NCBI GenBank assembly: GCA_023264815.1
Contig: JAHFUZ010000009.1
Location: 1-64,000 of the forward strand
DNA from: Arthrobacter sp.
Lineage (GTDB): Bacteria; Actinomycetota; Actinomycetes; Actinomycetales; Micrococcaceae
Reading direction: 5' to 3'
DNA: 64,000 nt
Shown here piece by piece: positions 8,955 to 17,300 of this stretch. The position numbers were made by a program, and so were the translations under genes. The notes beneath the pieces are model-generated. The model saw only the letters and a list, made by a program, of their open reading frames with translations, searched no databases and was not told the origin of the DNA. Numbering within the stretch: position 1 is the stretch's first letter; each line of letters opens with the position of its first letter.

Positions 8955-10793
8955 TCATGGCCTGCCCGCGGGCAACGGTGCAGCCTCGGGCCCGGGCGCT
9001 GCCTCCGCGATTGTCACTGTGCCGGGGAAGCCGGCGCGGCGCCTCCCGGACGGTCCCGCACCGGATTTTCCAGCTCCACGTCTGCCCGACCGGCCATAGA
9101 CGAGGTACATGGTCAGGCCGGTGATAACCATCAGCAGCACAGTGTAAACGAAGGTGTTTGCCACGCCCTCCACCCCTTCGGCGCCGTCTGTATTGGCTTT
9201 GATGACCAGGCCAAGCGGCTGGACGAGGGGGTGCGCCAGGAAGATCGCCGTGTCGTAGTCATCCAGCAGGCTGTTGAAGTTCAGGGCTGCGATGGCCGCG
9301 GCAGCGGGAAGCACCAGGGGCAGCAGGATGCGCCGAAAGACGTAGAGGGTCTTGGCGCCCATGATGGCTGCGGCCTCCTCCAGCGATGAGTTCACCGACG
9401 CGAACGAGGCCTTGAGCATACGGAGGGTGAAGGGGATCTTCACCGTCACGAAGGCGATCAGCAGAATCACCGTAGTGCCCGTCAATACGGCGCCTCCCAC
9501 CAACGGGTTCGGGTGGTCGTAGCTGATGATGAGCCCCAGGGCGAGCAGGGCTGAAGGCAGGATCCACGGGATGTGGAGGAGGTACTCGAACAGGGAGCTG
9601 ACCCAGTTTCGGTACTTCTGCAGGAGCCGGGCCACGAACAGCAGGCCGCCCACGGCAATCACCGCGGCGAGAGCGCTGTAGACGACGCTGACAACAAAGG
9701 GCCGCAGGCCGGATTCCTGGGTCAGGACGCGGACGTAGTTATCCAGCGTCAGGCTGCCCGGCGAGAGCTGCCCGGTCTGGATGGCTGCCCCATCGGCGAA
9801 CGAATACAGCACGATCAGCAGCACGGGCAACGTGTACACGGCGAACAGCAGGTAGGCGGTCAGGTGCACCGCAATGTTGGCTACCGGGTTGGTGATCTGT
9901 TGCTTCCGTAGGGCCGACGAAACTTTGGACACGGAAAAGTACGTGCCGCCCTTCTCCAGCCGTGTCATCACGGCCAGCATCAGGATAGTGGCCGCGCCCA
10001 GGATGACAGCCAGGAGCGCCGCCAAATCCCGCGAAGTGGGGCTGTTGGTGAACGTCAGGATCATGGGCGTGATGGTCTGGAAATCGCGGCCGCCCAGGAC
10101 CTGCGGCGCGCTGAGTGCCCCCAGCCCGGTCAGGAAGGACAGGATGGTGACTGCAAACAGCGTGGGCTTGAGCATGGGCAGGACCACCCTGCGCAGGATG
10201 GTCCAGCTGGAGGCGCCGAGGTTCTTGGCGGCCTCGATGGTCTGGTAATCCACGCCCCTGAGTGCGTTGGCAACGAACAGCATGTGGTTGGTGGTGGTGG
10301 CGAACGTCATTACCACCAGGACGGCGAAGAAGCCGGAGAACCACGCCGCGTCCATGCCAGGGAACACCTGGAGGAGCAGGGAGGTGATAATTCCCTTGTC
10401 CCCGTAGATAAACTTGTACCCTGCCGCCAGCACGATGCCGCCGTAGATGAACGTGGTGGCGTAGCCCAGGAAAAGAATCCTTGAGCCGCGGATCCTGAAG
10501 TAATGCGTGACCAGCACAATGAAGATGCCCACCACGTTCACCGTGATTGACAGTGCCACCGCGAGCATAAAGCTGTTGCCGAGGGACTTCATGGCGCGCT
10601 GGGAGGAGAACAGCTTCTCCGCGGCCCGGCCTGAGAAGTTCCCGTCCGGGAAGAACGTGGCGATCAGGACGTTCACGTTGGGCCAGACCAGGAATGCGGC
10701 GATAAACCATGTCAGCACCGCTCCCACGATCAGGATGAACGGGGAACGGAGCATGCTTTTCGCGGAGGATCCGCCTCTGGAAGACCCGCTCAT
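8955..10793 (-). CDS. ABC importer permease, two fused permease domains (FbpB/ThiP type)
   Basis: The 612-residue membrane protein holds two copies of the binding-protein-dependent permease fold, each with about six helices and the EAA loop (ALRGVDYQTIEAAKNLGAS and SVNSSLEEAAAIMGA) that docks the ATPase. This fused layout is typical of importers for ferric iron, thiamine or aminoethylphosphonate. Its start overlaps the stop of the ATPase gene by four bases (ATGA), so the operon is binding protein, ATPase, permease. The tail after the last helix is glycine- and arginine-rich and looks non-conserved. Confidence 0.85.
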   Translation of the reverse strand: MSGSSRGGSSAKSMLRSPFILIVGAVLTWFIAAFLVWPNVNVLIATFFPDGNFSGRAAEKLFSSQRAMKSLGNSFMLAVALSITVNVVGIFIVLVTHYFRIRGSRILFLGYATTFIYGGIVLAAGYKFIYGDKGIITSLLLQVFPGMDAAWFSGFFAVLVVMTFATTTNHMLFVANALRGVDYQTIEAAKNLGASSWTILRRVVLPMLKPTLFAVTILSFLTGLGALSAPQVLGGRDFQTITPMILTFTNSPTSRDLAALLAVILGAATILMLAVMTRLEKGGTYFSVSKVSSALRKQQITNPVANIAVHLTAYLLFAVYTLPVLLIVLYSFADGAAIQTGQLSPGSLTLDNYVRVLTQESGLRPFVVSVVYSALAAVIAVGGLLFVARLLQKYRNWVSSLFEYLLHIPWILPSALLALGLIISYDHPNPLVGGAVLTGTTVILLIAFVTVKIPFTLRMLKASFASVNSSLEEAAAIMGAKTLYVFRRILLPLVLPAAAAIAALNFNSLLDDYDTAIFLAHPLVQPLGLVIKANTDGAEGVEGVANTFVYTVLLMVITGLTMYLVYGRSGRRGAGKSGAGPSGRRRAGFPGTVTIAEAAPGPEAAPLPAGRP

Positions 10794-11857
10794 GGCAGGG
10801 TTACCGCCGGTTCCCGCCTGTCCAGGGCCCTGCCGGTGTCAGGATGGTATTGCAGCACGTGGCCCGGCTGGACGTACACGGTGGCTTCCGCTCCGGCCTC
10901 CGGGTGGGCGGCGCCGTCTTCCTTCACGAGCAGCCGAAGGTCCGCGCCATGGCTCCGCACAATGTAGCGGCTGTGGAGCCCGTGATAGGTGCGTGAAACC
11001 ACTTTTCCGGAAAGCCCGACGGCGGTGCCCCCAGTGGCGGGCTGCGTCAGTGACGCCTTTTCCACCCGAAGGTAGGAGTTGGCGGTGGGGCTGAGGCCCG
11101 CGCCGGAGAGCCTGTTGAGCTCAGCGATGAACTCCGGGGTCAGCGGCGAACTGTCACCGATGAAGTTGCAGACAAATTCGGTGGCGGCGTCGTCGTAAAT
11201 GGACTGCGGTGTGCCCACCTGTTCCACCACGCCCTTGTTGAAGACAGCCACCCTGTCACTCATGGCCAGGGCTTCATCCTGATCGTGCGTGACGTACACG
11301 GTAGTAATGCCGAACTCACTCTGCAGGTCCTTGAGCTGCTGCCGGAGCTGGTGCCGGAGCTTGGCGTCAAGGTTGGACAGCGGCTCGTCCAGCAGGAGAA
11401 TCTTGGGCCGCAGCACCAGTGCCCGGGCCACGGCCACGCGCTGTTGCTGGCCACCGGAAAGCTCCGCCACATTCTTGTGCAGTTGTTCATCGCTGAGCTC
11501 CACCCGGCGGGCAATGTCGCGAACCAGGCGGTCGCTCTCGGCGGTCTTTTCTTTCCGCACCCGAAGCCCGAAGGCGATGTTCTCCCAGACGCTCATGCTG
11601 GGGAACAGGGCATAGTTCTGGAACACCATGCCCACCTGCCGTTTGTCGCTCGGAAGACGGGTGACATTCTTCCCGTCCACATGGACCGTCCCGGCAGACG
11701 GCTCGATGAAACCCGCCAAGGTGCGCAACGCCGTCGTCTTCCCGCATCCGGACGGACCAAGCAGCGTGAAGAACTCGCCGGGTTTGACGTGCAGGTCAAG
11801 GTTCGGGATGGCTACGAAATCGCCGAAGGTAACTTCGATGTTGTCTAGGCGGATCAT
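10790..11857 (-). CDS. ABC importer ATPase (FbpC/PotA type)
   Basis: A 355-residue ATPase of the CUT1/FbpC/PotA group. Walker A GPSGCGKTT is at residues 34-42, the Q-loop at MVFQNYALFPSM, the signature LSGGQQQRVAVARAL near 136-150, and Walker B ILLLDEPLSNLD just behind it. The last 110 residues form a TOBE-like regulatory domain. It energises the fused permease encoded downstream and uses the lipoprotein encoded upstream. The substrate cannot be read from the ATPase. Confidence 0.9.
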   Translation of the reverse strand: MIRLDNIEVTFGDFVAIPNLDLHVKPGEFFTLLGPSGCGKTTALRTLAGFIEPSAGTVHVDGKNVTRLPSDKRQVGMVFQNYALFPSMSVWENIAFGLRVRKEKTAESDRLVRDIARRVELSDEQLHKNVAELSGGQQQRVAVARALVLRPKILLLDEPLSNLDAKLRHQLRQQLKDLQSEFGITTVYVTHDQDEALAMSDRVAVFNKGVVEQVGTPQSIYDDAATEFVCNFIGDSSPLTPEFIAELNRLSGAGLSPTANSYLRVEKASLTQPATGGTAVGLSGKVVSRTYHGLHSRYIVRSHGADLRLLVKEDGAAHPEAGAEATVYVQPGHVLQYHPDTGRALDRREPAVTLP

Positions 11858-11921
11858 GTGTACCTGTCTGGGGAAAGCCGGCTGGCCCGGCAGCGGTGCG
11901 GGGACAAAGCGGTAGGGGGCC

Positions 11922-13001
11922 CTACTGCATGTATTCGAGCTCGATCTTCTCCACCCAGGCGCCCATGTTCTCCTGGACGAATTCCCAGTCGATATCCTGC
12001 TGCTTCACTGTGGCGAAGAACTCCACCACGTCAGGATTGGCCTGCTCTGCCGCGACCTTGTTGACCGGCATCGAGTTGAACTGCTTGGCAAAGGCGGCCT
12101 GGACGTCGGCGCTGCCAAACCAGTCGATGAACTTCACGGCCTCAGCCTTCTTGTCCGTGCCCTTCACCAGGGCGATCTGCTCCACGGCGAGCGGAACGCC
12201 AACGGAGGGGACAACCGTTTCGGCGTTGACTTTGAAGGTCTTTTCACGGTCGGCAATGATCGAGGACGGCATCTGGCCCATGTCCACTTCGCCGGAGGCG
12301 ATCCGTGCGAAAAGGTCGGTCTTGGCCACAGCCGGGCTGCCGTTCTTGAAGTACTGCTCAACCTGCTTCCAGCCCTCGTCCGAGATGCCAAGGTCACCGG
12401 AATCGTCCTTATAGCGGGAGAGGATGCCGGCGAAGACCAGCTGGGCTGTTGCCGTTCCCAGCCCGGTGACCCGCTCGTAGCGGGATTTGAACTCGTCCTT
12501 GGTCCAGAGGTCTGTCCAGTCCTTGGGCGCGGTGTCGCCGCTGAACTTGTCGGCGTTGTAGCCGAGGAGGATGGCCTGCTTCACCAGCGGCCAGTACGAC
12601 TTGCCGTCGCCGGTATCCCCTACGGCCGTGTCCACATCGCCGGCCCAGGCCGGATCGAAGGGCTCGAGGGCGCCGGCGGCCTTGATCTGGGCGAAGTACA
12701 TGTTGTTCAGCCCGAAGGCGACATCGGCAATCGGGTTGTTCTTTTCCGCAATGAGTTTGTTGGTGGCGTCTGCGCCGCCGGCTCCCACTATCTCGATCTT
12801 GAAGCCGGCTTTTGTTGCCTCTGCGGTCAGCCAGTCGCCGCGGCCTTCTCCGTTGGAGTTCGTGTAGACCACCAGGGTTTCGCCGGAAGGAGACGTCGAG
12901 GAGGGAGCCTCGGACGCTGCCGGGGTTGCAGTACCGGCGCCGCAGCCGGCTAACAGGGTCGCGGCGACTGCGGCCGCCATTAAAGTCTGGAATTTACGCA
13001 C
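11922..13001 (-). CDS. ABC importer substrate-binding lipoprotein (FbpA-like)
   Basis: A 359-residue periplasmic-type binding protein anchored as a lipoprotein. The N-terminus MRKFQTLMAAAVAATLLAGC gives a short signal peptide with lipobox LAGC. It continues with LVVYTNSNGEGRGDWL and NPIADVAFGLNN, typical of the iron/thiamine/aminoethylphosphonate binding cluster. I chose the GTG at 13001 because it gives a clean signal peptide; an in-frame start further upstream at 13046 would add 15 residues. No IdeR/DtxR iron box was seen upstream, so an iron role is not favoured over the others. Confidence 0.8.
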   Translation of the reverse strand: MRKFQTLMAAAVAATLLAGCGAGTATPAASEAPSSTSPSGETLVVYTNSNGEGRGDWLTAEATKAGFKIEIVGAGGADATNKLIAEKNNPIADVAFGLNNMYFAQIKAAGALEPFDPAWAGDVDTAVGDTGDGKSYWPLVKQAILLGYNADKFSGDTAPKDWTDLWTKDEFKSRYERVTGLGTATAQLVFAGILSRYKDDSGDLGISDEGWKQVEQYFKNGSPAVAKTDLFARIASGEVDMGQMPSSIIADREKTFKVNAETVVPSVGVPLAVEQIALVKGTDKKAEAVKFIDWFGSADVQAAFAKQFNSMPVNKVAAEQANPDVVEFFATVKQQDIDWEFVQENMGAWVEKIELEYMQ

Positions 13002-13057
13002 GATCAGGACTCGTTTCTGTACTCGGCTCGGAGTATGGTCCGGCAAGCCTATAGCTG

Positions 13058-13117
13058 GACTCGACTAATGGGGGCCTTTATCGCTATCAATTCGATAAAC
13101 AGCCAGGCTGTCGAGTC
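13058..13117. promoter_or_regulatory. Nested dyads upstream of the ABC importer operon
   Basis: Three perfect inverted repeats lie 57-116 bases upstream of the binding-protein start. GACTCGAC/GTCGAGTC arms are at 13058-13065 and 13110-13117. Inside them, TTTATCG/CGATAAA arms are at 13077-13083 and 13093-13099, and ACAGCC-A-GGCTGT is at 13099-13111. The outer pair could also form a long stem in the leader RNA. A repressor-binding region or a folded leader controlling the operon is likely. Confidence 0.5.
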
Positions 13118-13214
13118 TGGCCCCATCGCCGCAACATTCAGGGCACAGTGCGTAAACGCGCGGTGAACGTTGCGAAGCAGGTGGGCCGGAGTGCGAAGGC
13201 GGGTCCCGCCGTCG

Positions 13215-13649
13215 TCAGTCCTGGTTGAGCGTTTCGGTGAGGTGGTGCGTGGGGATCCTGTCCCGGTCATAGGTGATTTCGGTGTAGCCGTGCGGCTCGG
13301 GCTGGCCGGTGGGGCTGAGGTTCACGAACACGATCTGCTCAATGGTGAGGATGCTCTGCCGGGTGATCATGTTGCGGACTTCGGCCCGCATGGTCAGCGA
13401 CGTGCGGCCGAAGCGGGTGGCCGTCAGGCCCATCTCGATCAGGTCGCCCTGGACGGCGGAGCTGACGAAGTTGATTTCGGAGATGTACTTGGTCACTGCG
13501 CGCCCGTTGCCGAGCTGGAGGATGGCGTAGATCGCTGCTTCCTCGTCGATCCATTTCAGCAGGCTTCCGCCGAACAGTGTGCCGTTGGCGTTGAGGTCCT
13601 CGGGCCGCACCCATTTGCGTGTCCGGAAGGTGATGTCTGCTGATTCCAT
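13215..13649 (-). CDS. Acyl-CoA thioesterase (hotdog fold, YciA-like)
   Basis: A 144-residue single hotdog-domain protein. The motif GTLFGGSLLKWIDEEAAIYA holds the helix and catalytic acid region of acyl-CoA thioesterases, followed by the beta strands AVTKYISEINFVSSAVQGD and QIVFVNLSPTGQP. Length matches YciA/BACH-type enzymes that hydrolyse acyl-CoA esters. It stands alone, with no operon partner, between the ABC leader and a GNAT gene of the same strand. Confidence 0.85.
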   Translation of the reverse strand: MESADITFRTRKWVRPEDLNANGTLFGGSLLKWIDEEAAIYAILQLGNGRAVTKYISEINFVSSAVQGDLIEMGLTATRFGRTSLTMRAEVRNMITRQSILTIEQIVFVNLSPTGQPEPHGYTEITYDRDRIPTHHLTETLNQD

Positions 13650-13709
13650 AGGGCGAGGTTAGCGGACGGGGCCGCGCGGTGCGCAGTGCCGGGCGCCGTG
13701 TGACGCGAC

Positions 13710-14213
13710 TCAGGCCATGGCGGTGTGCGCGGCACTGTGCGAGTCGATCAGCTTCGCGTAGCAGTAGGAGTGCTCCACACCGATGTAGGCGCCAAAGTTG
13801 GGCACGGGGTCAAACCCGGAGTTCTGGTAGAAGTTCCGGCCGTCAGGCTGGGCCGAGCCCGCCTCGGCCTTGATCCGGGTGATTCCCTGCTTGCGCGCTT
13901 CGGCTTCGAGGGCCGCCAGGATGGAGCTGGCCACGCCGGAGCCGCGCGTGTATGGCAGCACGTAGAGCCGCTTGATCTCCGCTGTGCTCTCGTCCAGGAG
14001 CCGCAGCCCGCCGCAGCCCACGGGCTGGCCTGAACCCTTGTCGTACGCCACGAGGAACACGGCGCAGTCAGCGCCCGACGGCGGGGTCCCGGGTTCGTGG
14101 TCAGGCGTACCAAAGCGGGCGTCCAGTTCGGCCTGCTGGGCCCTCCGCAGATCGGCGCCCACCGGGTTGGCCCAGGTCACGGCCCTGATGTTGAGACGGG
14201 GGTTGGTCTGCAT
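13710..14213 (-). CDS. GNAT-family N-acetyltransferase
   Basis: A 167-residue acetyltransferase. The core is AEIKRLYVLPYTRGSGVASSILAALEAEARKQG, where the RGSGVAS part is the acetyl-CoA pyrophosphate loop, followed by NFYQNSGFDPVPNFGAYIG. The ATG at 14213 is preferred because GAGGCAGTC lies directly upstream; the in-frame TTG at 14249 lacks a better site. The acceptor substrate is unknown. There are no operon neighbours with a shared role. Confidence 0.8.
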   Translation of the reverse strand: MQTNPRLNIRAVTWANPVGADLRRAQQAELDARFGTPDHEPGTPPSGADCAVFLVAYDKGSGQPVGCGGLRLLDESTAEIKRLYVLPYTRGSGVASSILAALEAEARKQGITRIKAEAGSAQPDGRNFYQNSGFDPVPNFGAYIGVEHSYCYAKLIDSHSAAHTAMA

Positions 14214-14336
14214 GACTGCCTCGATTCGCCGAAGGGTTATGCCTGACAAGCCTAAGGGGGCAGGGTTACCGCGGTGTTTCCTCCGCGTAAGCGGGCAGAT
14301 AACAGCGCGCCCGGCCGGGGCCGGCGGTACCGGGCG

Positions 14337-17300
14337 TTACTGGCGGACCAGTGTCCGCAGGAGCTTGAGCGCCACGGAGATGGAGGCGATGTCCACCTGG
14401 CCGGGGCTGGTGACCTCGGCGAACGTGTCCTTGATGCGTGCCAGCTGCTCCTGGTGGCCGCGCTCCCACGCCACGATGCGTTCCACGGCGTCTGCCCCGG
14501 GCGGGGTGTCCAGCTGCATCACCGCAATGGTCATGTCCGCAACGGCCGAATAGACGTCGTCCCGCAGGGCAGCCCGGGCAAGCGTTTCCCAGCGGGATTG
14601 GCGCGGCAGGTCGGTAATGCGCAAGAGCAGGTGCGCGGCGTCAATCCGTTGGAAGACCGTGTAGTACAGGTCGGCGATGGTGGTGATGGGCTCCGGGACC
14701 TGTTCGGACACCAGGGAAATGTCCAACAGTCCGAAGCTTTCCAGCAGGTCCGAGGCACGCACGGCCACGTCCTCCGGCAGGCCCACGGAGCGGTAGTGCG
14801 TCAGGCGGTCGTGCACGCGGTCCACATCGGAGCCGCGCAGGTAGTCCGACGTCCTGGTGCGGAGCAGGTCCAGGGTGGGCATGATCCGGCCCAGAGCGGT
14901 GCCGATCGGCTGGTCGCGGTGATCGTGGGTGACATACCAGCGCGTGGCGCGGTCCAGGACACGGCGCATGTGGATGGCCATCTCGGCGGCCTGCTCACTG
15001 GGCACATCAGGCGGCATGGCCGCGAGCCGGTCCATGATCCAGGGCAGGTCGAAGGCTTCGCGGGCCACCACGAAGGCCCGGGCCACCGCCGCTGCCGTGG
15101 CAGTGGTTTCCTCCTTGGCCCGGAAGGCAAAGGTAATGCCGCCGAGGTTGATCATGTCGTTGGCCACCACGGTGCAGATGATCTGGCGGCGCAGCGGGTG
15201 GGAGTCCAGTTCGGCTGCGAAGCGTCCGGACAGCTGGTGGGGAAAATAGGTGCGCAGGGTTGTCCTGAACCACGGATCGTCGGCGAGGTCGCTGGCGGTG
15301 AGTTCTTTGGCGAGTTCGATCTTTGCGTAGCCGGCAAGGACGGCCAGTTCGGGCGAGGTCAGACCCTTGCCGGAGCCCAGCCGTTCGTTGAGCTGGTCTG
15401 TTTCGGGCAGGGCTTCCTGTTCGCGGTCCAGGTCGGAGGCCTTTTCGAGCCAGTCCATGGCCCGTTCGAAGCCGGGGCTCCATTCCAGGACAAGGTGCCT
15501 GTCGTTGAGCAGGAGGACATTCTGGTCGGTGTTGTTGGCCAGCACCAGCCGGGACACTTCATCCGTGAGCGAGTGCAGGAATTCGCTGCGTTCCGAGGCC
15601 GCCATGCGCTGCGCGGCAATCATCCGGTCCACAAAGATCTTGATGTTGACCTCGTGGTCCGAGCAGTCCACTCCGGCGGAGTTGTCGATCGCATCCGTGT
15701 TCACCAGGGTTCCGCCCAGGGCGGCCTCAATCCGGCCGCGCTGGGTGATGCCGAGGTTGCCGCCCTCCACGATCACCCGGGCACGGACCTGGTTGCCGTC
15801 AATTCTGAGGGGATCGTTGGCTTTGTCGCCCACATCGGGGTTCCGCTCGAAGGATGCCTTGATGTAGGTCCCGATCCCGCCGTTGTAGAGCAGGTCCACC
15901 GGCGCCTTGAGAATGGCCTGCAGGAGGGCGTGCGGCGGCAGGGTGGTTGTTCCTGGCGGCAGCGCGAGGCAGGTCCGGACCTGGTCGGTGATGGGAATCG
16001 CTTTCGCGGCGCGGGAGTGGACGCCGCCGCCGGCGCTGATCAGTGCCGTGTTGTAGTCGGCCCAGGATGAGCGCGGCAGGGCAAACAGCCGCTGGCGCTC
16101 GCCGAAGGAGGCTCCGGCGTCGGGAGCGGGATCCAGGAAGATGTGCCGGTGGTCAAAAGCCGCCACGAGCCTGATGTGCGGTGAGAGCAGCATTCCGTTG
16201 CCGAAGACGTCCCCGCTCATGTCCCCGATTCCGGCCACCGTGAAATCCTGCACCTGCGGATCCTTGCCCAGGACGCGGAAGTGCTGCCTGACCGACTCCC
16301 AGGCGCCGCGGGCCGTGATGCCCATCTTTTTGTGATCGTAGCCCACCGAGCCGCCGGACGCGAAGGCATCGCCGAGCCAGAAGCCGTACTCGGCGGCCAC
16401 GGCGTTTGCGGTGTCGGAGAAGGCTGCGGTGCCCTTGTCAGCGGCCACCACGAGGTAGTAGTCGTCACCGTCGTGGCGGACCATCAGGGGCGGCGGCACC
16501 ACTTTCTCCCCGGCCGGGGTGACCACCAGGTTGTCCGTCAGGTCCAGCAGCCCGCGGATGAAGATCCGGTAGCATTCGGTTCCTTCCGCGAACCAGCCGG
16601 CCCGGTCCGCCGCCGGATCAGGCAGCCGCTTGGGATAGAAACCACCCTTGGCCCCGGTGGGGACAATCACGGAGTTCTTGAGGTTCTGGGCCTTGACCAG
16701 GCCCAGCACTTCCGTGCGGAAATCCTCGCTGCGCTCCGACCACCGCAGGCCGCCCCTGGCCAGTTCCCCGAAGCGCAGGTGGACGCCTTCCACTCGGGGC
16801 GAGTAGACCCAGATCTCGTACTTCGGGCGGGGAAACGGTGCGTTGGCGATGGCCGCCGGGGTGAGCTTAAAGCTCAGGTGCGGCTTGTCCTGGAAGTAGT
16901 TGGTGCGCAGTGTGGACTCGATCAGGTTCATGAAGGTGCGGAGCAGCCGGTCCGCATCCAGGACCGGGACCGCCTCGATGGCCGCCAGGAGTTCGCTGCG
17001 CGCCGCAGCCGTAGCCCGGAACCGGGCAGGTGCGTCCAGGGCGGGATCAAACTTTGCCTGGAAGAGGGCCAGCAGCGCGCGGGTTGCCCGGACATTGGCC
17101 TTGAGGGTCTCGGCCATGAATCCGTAGGACGTGGTGGTGCCCAGCTGCTGCAGGTACTTGGCATAGCTGCGCAGGAGGGCCGCCTGCCGCCAGCCCACGC
17201 CCTCCCTGATGACCAGGGCGTCGATGGCATCGGACTCGCTGTCCCCGCGCATCGCCGCTCGGAATGCCTCGGCCAGCAGCCCGTTGCTGGCTTCGGGATC

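Noticed and set aside
13002..13214. Iron box (IdeR/DtxR) upstream of the FbpA-like gene
   Set aside because: No TTAGGTTAG-type dyad was found; only unrelated palindromes are present.
14274..16070. Long plus-strand open frame (598 codons) opposite the glutamate dehydrogenase
   Set aside because: It is a high-GC shadow: the opposite strand encodes a conserved 1592-residue enzyme and this frame shows no known domain.
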